Of a stretch of 64,000 nucleotides of DNA, positions 32,101 to 42,860 are shown in pieces; position 1 is the stretch's first letter, and each line of letters begins with the position of its first letter. The DNA comes from Oscarella lobularis (Eukaryota > Porifera > Homoscleromorpha > Homosclerophorida > Oscarellidae). The position numbers and the translations under genes were made by a program. The DNA is taken from positions 1,116,001-1,180,000 of the forward strand of contig NC_089191.1 of assembly GCF_947507565.1 (NCBI RefSeq), read 5' to 3'. Below the pieces are notes generated by a model. That model had not been told where the DNA came from. It saw only the letters and a program-made list of their open reading frames with translations, and made no database searches.

Positions 32101-35100
32101 AACCGAAATTCACGCCGGTTATGTCTATGATATCTCCTACAGCAACGCCCGCCGAATCTATTCCGGTTACATTGAATATCTGTGGCGTCTGGCTTGTTTC
32201 AAAAGTGAAGTTGAGGCTCGACTCAGCCGGTGTTCCTTGCACAATCACGTTAATGGGAGCTACTGTATCGCCGCCGCTATGACTATGAGTTATACACGTT
32301 ATCTCTGTGAATGATGAAGATAGAATTTGGCATTTTGTCTGGCCCATCGTAACGTCCACCTCTTCGCTGTTGTAAGAGAAGCCGGCGCCTGTTATAGTGA
32401 CTATAGTGCCACCGGCAAGACTCCCTCCCGTCGGGGAAACGCTACTGGCTTTCGCTTGCACGGTGAAGTGATAACCGTCCACATTCGAAGCTCGTCCTTC
32501 AGGCTTGCTGGACACCCCTAAGCCTTTTCTACCGGCGGCTTGATGGGGAACTGCGCAGGAAATAAGCTGATATCCGTCGGCTGACGTTACATTGACATTT
32601 TCACATAAAGAGTTTCCAACCACGACCTCCACGTTTGAACCAAATCGAGTCCCATTTATCGTGAGTGTCGTTCCGGGAGGACCCATCCATGGCTATAAAA
32701 GAAAGGCGCGTTGAAGCGGAGAAACAGCATCAGTCTGCCTGCTTACCCAAATCCTCTCGACTTGAGGTGTTTTGGAGAGATCGAAGGCAAACGAGCAGTA
32801 AGGCGATGTGCAGACAGCATTGGTGAACTCGTGCAGAGGAATGTAGTCTTCAGCTTGAACGTTGATAGCAATTTTCATGCCCAGATCGCAGTGCCCAGCT
32901 ATGCTGCACACAAAATAGTATCGACCGGGAGCGAGACCCGAGATCGTGACCGATTCTCCAACAGTTCCCCTAGACCATTCTTTCAAGGGGGACCCAGACA
33001 TATCGCAAGCATCGTATTTGTCCTTAGTCACCTATAAAAAAGCGCGAGTTAGGTTCAACAGGTCTCGTGTGTGTTCTGTTTACTTGATGGAGTGAGTGAA
33101 ACGCATCCCAGATGAATATTACGCTGTCGCCTTCAACTATAGTCAGGTCTTCGTATTGCTGGATGCGCCAGTCAATAAGCCACTGGTTCTGGTCTGTTAG
33201 TCGAACGGACGCTTCTCTTCCGCCGCTGTGAATTGAACCCTGCTCTTCCACTTTTACTGTTATTTTCATGCCTCTTTCACAGTGCCTGCCTGACCCCACG
33301 GTGCAGGCGAAATAGTGAATGCCAGGCTTTAGATCTGTAATAGCCACGTCTCCCTTTCTCGTTGGCTCGGAATAGCTGGCCACAATTCTAAAGCGAAAGA
33401 CAGATATACTCGTCTTTTTATCTTTTTCTTTGCGTAGAATGCAAACCTTCCCAAAGCGTAGTCTTGAGAAGTTACAGCGCAGTCTCTGAGCGCTTGCTCT
33501 GACACTACTTCAATGACGTCGTGGACGGTATTAGGAGAATCCCATCTGAAGTGAATTCCCGTGCCGTACGGCACAGCTATAGACGGGTACACTTGTCCTA
33601 GAGTCCAATCAATTATACTCTCGCTGCCGACGAAGACTTTTAGCTTGAATCCGTCATAGCAGTCTCCTCCTACTGAGCTAACGAAGTAGTGCACTCTTCC
33701 TTCCTCAAGATCGGCGACGGTAGCAGTGCCGTCGGACTGAGGCCAGCCCCACTGTACGGGATCATTGTCATCTCTCAATAAACAAGAGTCAAACGCTTTC
33801 TCGTTTACTTGTACCAAATCGTGGAAACTAGAAAAACAAGCCGTTGAACTGTGGATAAATGGACTACTATGTAACACACTTACCCAACCCACGAGAATTG
33901 GAGCCTATCCCCTCTCTGCACATGGATCCTTCCGGCAACATCTTGGGACCAAGTAATGTTCACATCCGTATAGCTATCTGGAAAGGGTGGATATTCAACC
34001 TAGAAGAGTATTCACTATAGCTTAGTACTAATCCAGCACGCACCAGTTGATCTTACATTAGGAATAACTCCCTTGCCTCTGTAGTCGCCTGTTTTTGCTT
34101 GAATAGTCAAAGGCTGGTGACTGCTATTTCCGTAGAAAAAATTCTTCGCCGCCTTTTCTTCCGTCAATGGCATATCGTCAACACCGAGAGATTCGTACAC
34201 AGACATTTTGTCCAAATCGCCAATAAACCAAGAGGAATTTTCATGATAGTTTTCCTGACCGCCAAGATATATATAACGGCCACCAGAAAAGTCAAGATCA
34301 GCGGTCGTCTCTCTTGACACAGCGATCTTTCCGTTGATAAACAAAGACTGAACACCGGTAGAAGAATTTTGGTTTTTCACCCAGCTCACGCCAACGTAGT
34401 TCCATACTGAAGCAGACAACGGGCCGGCTCGAAGAACAGACCAATCTCCAGCGAGCACGTCGCTGTCACTGTCCGGCAGAACATTATAAACTCCGGAACA
34501 GGCGTTGCACGAATCATCTCCTTGACACAGCGGCTGCACGTCGGAAGTATTGCCGAGCCAAAATTCAACGTAGCCACACGCATTGATCCACACGAAAAAT
34601 CCTCTAGTGGTTACATTGCCACCTCCTTCGTGAGACCCGAAGAGAAACTGACGGCCAGAATCAAGTCGGCTTGGCTTCGCCCATATTTCGACTGCGAACC
34701 GATTTTCCCGAGAAACGTTTACAAATACAGAAGCGTATGATCTGCTAAAGCGAGTTGCTATAGAATTACTAAGCGACTCGTGACCGAGTCCGATGTTGAG
34801 GCGCTGGCTTTGTGCCCAATTGAATGCCAAATTAACGGAATTGCATTGCGCTCTGAGAGCATCGTATCCGTGGTCGAGCGCCGCCTCGGTAATGCAAACG
34901 AGATTCCCGTTGCGGAGAGCCTGAATGGCACATGGAGTGTTTCCGATGTGCACGATATTTCCTTCGGCTGCTGCCGAATGAAAACCGACGCCAGGAATTG
35001 TGAGTTTCGTTCCGCCTGCGAGGGATCCACTCGAAATGCTGACCGGTCCCGTTATAGCGGCTTTGTACTCTACGCTCGCCGCGTCCTCGTTTCCAAATGC

Positions 35101-38100
35101 CCAACCTCTGCTAGCAACGTGAAGTGCAACGCGATACTTGCCTGGCTCGTGTTGCGGCAGCGTACAGTTAATGATCGTGTCCCAGTCGACGTCAGAACTG
35201 CTGAAAAATTCATCAGATACGTTCGAAGCAAGTCGAGCGTTGCTCGACGCTAGGCAAGCCTTGCCACCAATAGTAAGCGTATTGGTGTTGTTTCCTGCAA
35301 AAAGTCCCGCAAAACCGCTGCCAATGACGCTCGCCGACAGTTCGCGACGGACATCAGAGGGATTCACTTTGACAATGACAGGCGTGTGGCATGTCGAGTA
35401 AGTGTAGCATATCGTCGTCGAGCAATTGGCTGGTAGAGAATTCCCTGCTCTATGATCATCTTGAGATTTGTTGACTGCAGAAGGTTGATGTGAAGCCGGA
35501 ATGCCATTGACCAGCACAGCAACATTCACTGTCTTGGAGACATATGGCTTTACTTCAACGGTTCCGCGGAATCCTGGAGGAGAAAGGATACGCAGTTACA
35601 TTGCGTTACAAACGCTATTATTCTGAAGATAGCTTGTACATTAGCTTGGGGATCACACAGATCTAATCTACTGAGGCCCCCCATCTTTACCTATGTGAGC
35701 AAGTCCTGCTGAAATGTAGTGATACAGTCCTGGCTTGGTGAAGGCGTGTACAAATGAGCCGCGAACGCTTTCTTTTGATTTAAAACCTGTGCCATCGTAG
35801 CTCTCGGCTTTGCCATCAGCTACCTAATTGCGCGTCGAAGATAGCTTAAGCCGACAGAAAAGAAGCGGCACACCATACTTGAACGACACTTCGCAGAGTG
35901 GAAAAAGCACTTCCCGTCCACGTCCACTTCACCGAGTCGCCAACGTGCACCACTAAATGACTGGGTTGCCATTGGTACCCAAGTCCATACTCCGGATGCC
36001 TCCTAGGCAAGTGAAGTCAATCATATCTCTAATCTTATAAACATCAGCGTCTAATATACCCCGAGTTGTCTACACGATGGGTCCTGGATGATGATCCAGT
36101 TACGCACTGAATCAGTGAAGGCGTAGTGCTTTCAATATCGCAGGGATGGTCTCCTAGGAGGACTTGAACAGATTTACTTCTTGTTGCAAAGCCACCACCG
36201 GATATCCTCAGTCTCTGACCACCGAAAATTGACCTAGCAATCAATGATAGATTCAGTTTGGATAAACAAACGTTTTTCTGAAGAGTCACTTCGCTTACCC
36301 AAAGTGATGCGTCATGCCATTGACAAAAAGTTCGTACTGATAATCAACGTCTCCGACAGCGTCGCCCTGTCCCGTCACAAATACGGAGACTCTTGCACTG
36401 CCATCGCTATGAGGATTCGTGGTGCACTCGATTGAGTCGGCTGAGGCGACGAGAACGTTGCAAAACGACGAACCGATCTAATGCAACGGTCTCATGCAAC
36501 AGAGAATTTTATACGTCAGATTTCTCCTACTTTGACTTTTATCTGAGATGTATCCGACGGAAAGCCGGTTCCGTTCAACACAACGCGTGTACCTCCACCA
36601 GCGCTTCCACTTTCCGGCTCCATACTGTGCAACTGCGGAGTCAAAGCGTCCGAATAGGTAAAGCTGAAAAACTCGGCGCGTCCACCGCCGTCCACTTCAA
36701 CGACGACCGTTCCAGCACCACTGCTATTCGACGCCGGAACAATGCACCGGATGATGTCAGCGAACGAACAGTCTACGACTTCGCATTCTTTTCCGCCCAC
36801 GTAGACGCGCATAGTCGTCGTGTCGTTGTCGTCGCCGCAGTCAGCGAAACCGGTTCCGTTTATAACGATTTCAACGCCGCCGCCTAAACTACCGGAACTT
36901 GGACTCACTGCCTCGATGTTGATGGTATAGTTGAAAAATAGTCCTGTCGTGTCGGCCGTGCCCAAGGTCAGAATGCGAAACGAGACTGGGTGCAGCCCCG
37001 AAACGAAGTCGCCAATCTGGCACTTAACCGTAGTTTCATTTGCAGAAAGAACGTCGCAAGGCAACTCGCCAACTTTGATTTCATAAGCTTTGAGGTCAGG
37101 AGAAAATGCTGACCCATGCCAGGTCAAGATGGTGCCTGCTTGACCCACGCTGGGATTGAACGTCTTAACGACTGGCTGAGCGTCGCTTGAGTAGATAAAC
37201 GTGCAGCTGGTTTCGGGAGAGTATCTCGTTCCGTGATACTTTGAGTACTGCTCGCCTGATCCTTTGCAGCTCGCGCGAATTCCTTTGACAGATACGCGCA
37301 CCTAAGCCAGAGACGCTTAATTAGCGAAGAAACGCTTCCGCGATCTGCTTTAGTCTACCTGCGGGGTTTTCTCAACCGTGTGCAGCATGTGGCCCGGTAT
37401 GGGGTTGAAGAAAAGACCCCCAGTAACGACCTAGTGTTATCGATCAACGCAAATGAGAAGTAATCTAAGCTAAAGCAAACCTCTTCCACGCCCACCGTGA
37501 CGTTAGTTCCTGTCAGTTGGGAGCCGTTCACTTCTAGGGGAACCTGATCGCCAACCAGATCATTGAACGTAACGTCCCACTGTCGTCCTTGGCATCCTCT
37601 GTGATCGTTCCCATCTACCATGGCAGCTTGAATGGTTATTTCCCCGACAGAAGACACTTTGAAGGCAGCAAGCATCTAAAGAAAACATATCGCAAATGCC
37701 CCAATGATAATATACAGACGTCGTATCTACCTCGGCTTCGTTGGCGTCGTGAGCTATGGGCAAGGACCAATTTCCAAATAGATTCACTCGGAACGATCCG
37801 TCGAGCGCTTCGGTGGCGGCTCTAAATCGCGACGTAGTTGCTGTCATTCCGGCGACGTCGCTCGTCACAGTTGCGTTGATCAGCGTGAATTCGTCGAAGC
37901 AGTTCGTTGGCACGTACTCCAAGTAGTACGTCGCCGTGAAGTTACTTGTTGCGTTTGCGACGATGACATCTTTCAAGAGCAAACCATTTGGGTAGGCAGC
38001 TGGCCGAACTCTGATATCCTATAACGGCAAATTGCATGAGGACTCGCGCGGAAATCTACCGCCGTACTTGAAGTTGACTTTCACTCGTTCTTATGGAAAA

Positions 38101-40883
38101 CTCGTCGATACGAAACGGACCGTTTCGATATTCCGGCTCAGGCGAATAGAACCCCATCCTAGTCACAATAAATGACGTCGTGGAAGGATAGCGACCTTGC
38201 AGTGCTTCCAGCAGATTGAAGCAAGAATAACTCCATCTAAAGCCAACGGCTTTTCGGGGCAGCTACTGCATATAAATATAAGCCTTACGTGTTATTAGCT
38301 ATCAGTGGACGGTCTCCTATGTCTCGCCATTCCCCAAGGACGGGATAAGGACCAGCTGATTGATCGTGAGTGAGAAGAACGAGCCAACGCCCAAGGTATT
38401 GAACGTCGTCTTGAACGTCGAAAAAAAGAGTTGAATGCGTTCCCGACGGAATTTTGTAAGCCATGCAGATGCTGTCATAATTGAAGACATCGTACCTTGT
38501 ATAGGATATCAATGAGAGCTCAACATTAAATAAAAGAATCTTACCCTTCTTCGTCTACCACGAAGGCAGCATTGCCGGAAACTACCTGCAAAAAAGGAAA
38601 GTACACTAAACTTAAACATTCAGTGCCGGTTCTGCATACCAACAGTGATCCTCGACCGCAGTACGCGTCTCCTATTGTCTGTTGAGGAGCAGCGCGGTTG
38701 GACCCTTCGCTAGTCCAGCCACCAGACCCCGACTCGAATCCGTAGGCGATTCTCACGTCTCCGAATTGAACGTCACGCTCAGGGTCACTGCACATTCCGG
38801 TGAACAAACCCAACACGGCACGTCTGACTGCAGAATATGAGAATCATGCGATGACTGCAAGTGGCACATGTTCTTTCGGACGCTCACCTTCTTCAGTAGT
38901 GGAAGGAAGGGCTATTGGATCGCTTTGATATGCGTCCCACGTCAAGGTTAGCGTTCCGTCGCCGCCGTTGTATTCCGTGATGTGAATTGCGTGGACTTCG
39001 TGAAAAAATTCCGTTCGAACAATCAACCGCTGCTTCTCGTGTATGGAATCCTTTGTTTGAACTGATTTGTACTCGTGTGGAGTGTCGTGAACGAGAACAG
39101 CCACCTGAAAGGTCCCAGTTAGGAAGAGAGAAATGCAGGTGCAGGTAGATTCTTCTGTACCTGAGCAAAATCGTTGCCGTAGTATTCTTTAGCAATTGCT
39201 TTCAGATAACACTTTTGACCTTTTTCCATGTAGACTGGCTCGGAAATTTGGCTTGGAAACTTATCAAACTGGTCAACAGAAGTGTGTGCATGAACGACTG
39301 AAGCAATCCTTAGGATTTCAGTTAAATGTGCACATATGCAATGGCATACAATTCACCTTATTGCTGCTGAAGCGTTTGTGTTGGGCGAAAGCCACAGTTC
39401 CCCCTGGTCATCCGAAGCCAGAAAGAAAGTGTGAAAAGACGAATAGGAAGCCGTAAAGACAGCTTCAAGCTCGATTCCATATCTGGACCCACTAAGAAAC
39501 GAAGAACGTTTATCTCACTGCTGCTTATGAAAAGAACTCACAAACTAGCAGGAGATATAAAATTTTCAAGGTTGTGATATTTGTCTGGAGAATGAGGATA
39601 CGAAGGTGAATTGCGCAAATCATTAATGGTGCCTCCGCTAATGCTGCCCCAATATTTCATTGTAACACCTCGTGACCCTAAACAAACATGCGTGAACGAC
39701 GTGGGTTAGAGGAAGAGAACAGATGTACCCTCAAAGTATTCTCCATCGAACGTCCCGTTCACACCCACAATGGCGTTTGACCCATTTGGAGGTCTTCCCG
39801 TCTCGCAAGTCACCGTGGAGTAACTGACGGCCAGAACTTTGCATGGAATGCCATCGACATCAACTTCGACATCTTCAATTTTGGATCCAAATCCACTGCC
39901 CTCTATTTGTACAACCGTTCCCCCTTCAGCCGACCCAATAGCAGGATAAACGCTCTGCACATCTGGAGGAGAGAAATATCAATCCCGAAATCTCAAATTC
40001 GAATTCAGATATACAAACCTGGATGAATCTCGATCATGTAGAGATCGCCCGACGGAGCGACGTGCAACGCTTTCGAGTGATTCCACGACCGACCGTACTC
40101 ACGGACGTCGACGGAAATGTTGAAAAATCCGACGGATCCGTCAAAGAGGGCAAACTCGAGAAGATAGTTTAGCCAGTCCCGATACGGCAACGCCGTGTTC
40201 GGCTTGTAGATCTCGCACGGCATAGACCCAATTCGAATGGAATTGACCCACTGATCGTTCCAAGCGAGAAATCGCCCCCGTATCTGTACGACGAGATAGC
40301 CGGCGGGACCCGAACGCGGCGAAACCGTCTCTATATACGGCGTAACGCCCCATTCGTGCCGAAATGTTCTAGAGGTTGTTGACGTGTAAGTTCGCGACTG
40401 CGGACCGACGTAGACGCGCGTCGTCAGACGCGACGAACTCGAATCTTCTCGCGCCTCGACGTAGGGACGCGTCCAGCAGACGATTCGCGTCGTACTCGTG
40501 CCGCTGTTGAACCAGTCGACGTCGCACGGCGCTTCGCCGAAGAATACGACGTTCGTCGTGTCGTACGGATCGCCGCTGAATCCACCCCCGGAGATCGTCA
40601 CCTTTGTTCCGCCGGCTAAGCTACCGCGGGTCGGCGACAATGAATTGACGTCTATAAGCATACGCATAAATAGAAGCCTTTCCTAATGAGCCCCATGCAT
40701 ATGGACCCCATGCATAGACTCCATGCATAGACTGATCGAAGCTGGCTGAGAATCACCAGGATACGGCGGTAATGTTTACGCTTCGCGACTGACTTCGCCA
40801 CGGAAAAAAGCTGGCATTTTAGCTGTACTGCTCCAGATGCCCAAGGCAAGCAGCAGCAGTACTATTTTGGAACTTAAGATCAT
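21378..40883 (-). CDS. PKHD1L1: Fibrocystin-L (PKHD1L1)-like giant type I membrane protein with added cupredoxin and LamG-like domains
   Basis: A single minus-strand gene of about 19.5 kb with several dozen exons separated by introns of roughly 45-60 nt. I estimate more than 5,000 residues (human PKHD1L1 is about 4,240). Order from the N-terminus: signal peptide, IPT/TIG repeats, PA14, unassigned region, more TIG repeats, a cupredoxin-like domain, TIG plus LamG-like domain, three more cupredoxin-like domains, a TIG block, G8, parallel beta-helix, second G8, second beta-helix with the DCVDMDCDG signature seen in fibrocystins, a long ectodomain tail with cadherin-like repeats, one transmembrane helix and a short basic cytoplasmic tail (FKDKKK). 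TIG, PA14, G8 and PbH1 in this order are diagnostic of the PKHD1L1 family. Cupredoxins are not part of the vertebrate protein as I know it. No in-frame lesion was noticed in the exons read, but not every splice junction was resolved. The protein is probably a large surface or matrix-binding receptor; its function is inferred from family only. Confidence 0.88.
25800..27790 (-). other. PKHD1L1: PKHD1L1-like: second beta-helix region and DCVDMDCDG block
   Basis: Contains YAVVFLSGKSGMGGSYVRHS, NTNGIEFSDNVVYQSIGPTF, NIIRDNVAAAYQRIGFIYPG and, at its end, DCVDMDCDGPKHSIVHDLDG, which corresponds to the conserved DCVDMDCDGxK block of fibrocystin family proteins. A copy of the adjacent exon material (about 25567-25884) is found at 48953-49270. 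Confidence 0.86.
27860..28400 (-). other. PKHD1L1: PKHD1L1-like: G8 domain 2
   Basis: RWSNPSHWPNNAMPSSGDDV, VIEKKWKMYLDVPEVNVSKL and LEILGKLQVEDQQDVVINA, then ARFYVGDKENAFSHRATINL after an intron. Spacing relative to the first G8 and the beta-helix matches fibrocystin-L. Confidence 0.87.
28860..30700 (-). other. PKHD1L1: PKHD1L1-like: first parallel beta-helix region
   Basis: PbH1-type exons: GRYAVHFHLSDVMNGSYVRH, NRAITAHGVHEMLFEGNVAY, NTLIGNAAAGSRAYGFWYDL, AHTNAEFGLRIWESY and SNGIHGLEFSKIGHVKIVG. The YAVHFHL motif and repeated aligned Asn/Gly turns match the region after G8 in PKHD1L1 and CEMIP-like proteins. Confidence 0.87.
30900..31190 (-). other. PKHD1L1: PKHD1L1-like: G8 domain 1
   Basis: RWSSRFTWGGNDPPGDGESV, then IPEGQTVLLDTSP, LNLIVVQGQLIFDD and LQIGTEEEPFMHRAVITLHG. 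These are the W..GG..P..G..V.I..G..V and L.I.G.L.F blocks of G8 domains, shared with CEMIP and TMEM2. Confidence 0.9.
31200..32690 (-). other. PKHD1L1: PKHD1L1-like: third IPT/TIG block
   Basis: One long exon encodes about five TIG repeats: GPPGTTLTINGTRFGSN, SVSPTGGSLAGGTIVTITG, VAVGDIIDITGVNFGSN, FSLGGGVNLTLTGVGF and SVSPRRGGTGGGTTVSVTG. The same exon runs on into the first G8 domain. Confidence 0.87.
32693..33975 (-). other. PKHD1L1: PKHD1L1-like: cupredoxin-like domains 2-4, the last two with full copper ligand sets
   Basis: Three phytocyanin-like domains in a row. Domain 2 (33630-33975) has FHDLVQV but YFVSSVGGDCYDGFKLKV, so its Cys and Met ligands are altered. Domain 3 (about 33250-33630) has VHDVIEV and HYFACTVGSGRHCERGMKI: His, then Cys-x6-His-x4-Met. 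Domain 4 (about 32860-33210) has SLHQV and YYFVCSIAGHCDLGMKI: Cys-x4-His-x4-Met, almost a textbook phytocyanin signature. Domains 3 and 4 should bind copper if folded. Introns split each domain between the first His and the Cys loop. Confidence 0.82.
34015..35529 (-). other. PKHD1L1: PKHD1L1-like: TIG repeats followed by a LamG/concanavalin-like domain
   Basis: A long exon starts with TIG-like sequence (KVNPSDVRRELSASVIGSGF, then ISSGSLAGGTKLTIPGVGF). It continues as a jelly-roll lectin/LamG-type domain: FAVEIWAKPSRLDSGRQFLFGS, GFFVWINACGYVEFWLG, VWNYVGVSWV, SLFINGKIA, YIYLGG and FIGDLDKMSVYES. The EIWAKP ... FINGK ... GDLDxxxVYxS progression is typical of LamG-like domains. Confidence 0.8.
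35690..36010 (-). other. PKHD1L1: PKHD1L1-like: cupredoxin-like domain 1 (copper ligands lost)
   Basis: Two exon parts read HLVVHVGDSVKWTWTGS...RSVVQV and SFVHAFTKPGLYHYISAGLAHIG. This is the GDxVxWxW ... FTxPGxYxYxC outline of a blue-copper domain, but the Cys of the Cys-His-Met loop is replaced by Ile/Ser, so copper binding is not expected. Confidence 0.6.
36044..37301 (-). other. PKHD1L1: PKHD1L1-like: second group of IPT/TIG repeats
   Basis: At least four repeats: TFNPSVGQAGTILTWHG, AVSPSSGSLGGGVEIVING, SMEPESGSAGGGTRVVLNG and, in a separate exon, FGGQRLRISGGGFATRS. The PCDVxS / ITC cysteine pairs are kept. Confidence 0.82.
38844..39690 (-). other. PKHD1L1: PKHD1L1-like: PA14 domain
   Basis: Exon pieces read KYWGSISGGTINDLRNSPSY, FFLASDDQGELWLSP, GQKCYLKAIAKEYYGNDFA and HITEYNGGDGTLTLTWD. 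The ASDDxGxLWLS and YYLKAxxxExxGxD patterns are those of PA14 domains, which bind carbohydrate in several proteins. Position after the first TIG repeats matches PKHD1L1. Confidence 0.85.
39706..40667 (-). other. PKHD1L1: PKHD1L1-like: N-terminal IPT/TIG repeats 1-3
   Basis: Three repeats open with the TIG pattern SxSPTxGSxAGGTxVTIxGxGF: SLSPTRGSLAGGTKVTISG, then TVSPRSGPAGYLVVQIRG (divergent), then SVYPAIGSAEGGTVVQIEG. Each has the PC and VTC cysteine pair later in the repeat. Confidence 0.85.
40800..40883 (-). other. PKHD1L1: PKHD1L1-like: start codon and signal peptide exon
   Basis: The frame from the ATG at 40883 reads MILSSKIVLLLLALGIWSS, a clear signal peptide. Two donors are possible at the exon end (GTGGCG, or the better GTCAGT); phase with the next exon favours the former. 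Confidence 0.75.
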
Positions 40884-41756
40884 TTGGGAAAGTGTCCAGT
40901 AAACAACGCCGTTACAGCTAAGGTTGCAAACAGGAGGTTCATCTTCCAAACAAAAAGACACGCGGGGGAATAAGGCAACGATGGTCTACTGCATATTAGA
41001 ATGTTCCCAGGGCAAAGAGAGGTCGAAATTTAAGTCTCACGTACGTAGAGCGGCCGCAGCCGCGACGACATGAAGAAGTAGCAAGGCGTTGATCCATCTT
41101 CGCTGCATAGTAACCCCAGGACGAACTCCTACCCGACTGATCCCACGACCTTAGCGCGTGGGGCTTAAAAAGGACGTGCCGCAAATTACATTTCTAAAAA
41201 TAAACTTGGAAACAGATGACATCCCCGGCGTGACATCTGCGACGAAAATTATTGAAACGTGTGGCGCTTAAGTCAGAATGATCGCGGGGGAACTCGCCAC
41301 CACTTTCTTAAAAATTCAGTAGTGCCGCCTGTCCGTGTTAGACAAAGCGGAGGAAAAAATAACAATGTTGGGGAGGATAAACATTCCGGACGGCTAACGC
41401 CCCTGATCTTCCTTACCAGGTTTTGAAACGCACTTTCGCCTCGCAATATTTCCCGGCTGACTCCGGCACCTTTGCGTCTCGGTACTGCGCTGCCAATTAG
41501 GAGGGCGGTTAGTGGTCTAATTCAATTCCTCGATGCTCCCGGAAATGGAATGACTTGGCCTACGGCACGCGGCCGGAACGGCCGGACGTTTTCATTTTTT
41601 CTGAAATGAAATTCAGAAAAGCGTGAGTCTAATTGATACGCATGCACTCACTCTGTCTCAAGTCATAAAAGATTGACAAGATACATAGTAGACTAGTGTA
41701 GCCGTGAGAAGGATTGATCAATTATTGTGAATAAACAGGGTCACTCGTTTAAAGCG
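40884..41756. other. 5' region of the PKHD1L1-like gene; intergenic
   Basis: No coding sequence supported; small ORFs look random. It should hold the promoter of the giant gene on its left side. Its right end is the break point of the GABA-B duplication: homology to 53166 begins at about 41757. Confidence 0.5.
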
Positions 41757-42522
41757 ATTCGCTAAATCTTGAGCGTTCTATTATATTGAGACAATTATTA
41801 TGAAGCAAGCTCCTTCACGTAGTAAGATGACATATACCAGTCTGAAAGACTCTTCAAAGAGAATAACGGCGTGAGACCACTTGAATTCCTTCATTAGTGA
41901 AGACCGAAGCAAATTCTGCCCATTCGCAGACGGATTGACCTGGTAGTAGAACGGAAATTTGGTGCGGTCTAGCAGGACGGGCGACGACGAAAGAAAGCCC
42001 AACTAAGGACGCAAAAGAAAGTCGATTACGTATTAATTAATAACATTTGCGTCACACTGCTCCGGACCTGAATTAGGTGCACATATCTCGTGATTTCAGA
42101 TACTACTTCGGTCACAGGCGTGCATCCCGCTCCCACCAAAGCAACAAATTTTTCTTCTTCGTTCAATTGGTCGTAAAGCTGATAGCCAGCTCTGCCGCGA
42201 GAGCACTGCAGCGTCACAGGAGAAAAATGTGGGCGTGACCAATACGTACTACTTCTGTACACTGTAGTCCTAGAATTATCGGAGCGACGATTACTTTTGT
42301 GTCGTTCGTTCTGAGGCGTAGCTCGTAGTCCTTCAAAAGCGTCGGTGTGCTGTTGACGTCGTCGATCGCGATTTCGCACGCGACGTCCGAGCCTATCGCT
42401 TCCCACGGACCGCCTTTGCTTGTTGGAAGAAAAGCAGCAATGTACAGGGCGTTCTTTCTCGATCCCACTTGTCTGAATAGACCCAACTGGACAAAGGCGA
42501 AGAAGACAAAGAAGCGAAACAT
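41757..42522 (-). pseudogene. Truncated GABA-B receptor-like gene, first three exons only
   Basis: Nearly identical to the 5' end of the complete gene at 50432-53919. It has the start MFRFFVFFAFVQLGLFRQ at 42522, exon 2 (CSRGRAGYQLYDQLN...TRYVHLIQ) and exon 3 (LGFLSSSPVLLDRTKFPFYY...EESFRL), with the same splice sites. A fourth exon begins and homology ends abruptly about 20 nt in (after the codons for DLANRF), at about 41757. The remaining ligand-binding region, the seven helices and the tail are absent, so no receptor can be made. It came with the segmental duplication that also carries sulfotransferase pseudogene 7. Confidence 0.88.
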
Positions 42523-42820
42523 GATACGGGGGTCCTTGCTCTGTTGTACGGGCACGCTTTCGAGTCTCGTTTTCGACTATTCGGAAATTCCACACCCCTG
42601 ATTCCACACACTCACACTTCTTCTTAGATCTTTCTTATCTAGCGAACGCCTCCAACCCAGCTCCTCTTTCTCTTAGAAGGCAGGCTGTTATTAGATCACC
42701 GCTCTCTCCCGGGATCCCTGAAGAAAAAATGCCAGATATCTATGAAAAGCCTGCACTCTTCCTTCAGACTGCACAAAACATACGAACCACGTGCAACGTC
42801 ATTTCCTTGAGGCCAATAAC

Positions 42821-42826
42821 CACGTG
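42821..42826. promoter_or_regulatory. CACGTG box of sulfotransferase pseudogene 7
   Basis: Context AACCACGTGACCAATTAATC, 34 nt before the ATG at 42861. A second CACGTG is at 42788. The partner copy at 54242 is 20 nt from its start, so a small insertion separates them here. Confidence 0.5.
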
Positions 42827-42860
42827 ACCAATTAATCGATAGAACCATATCTATGATAGA

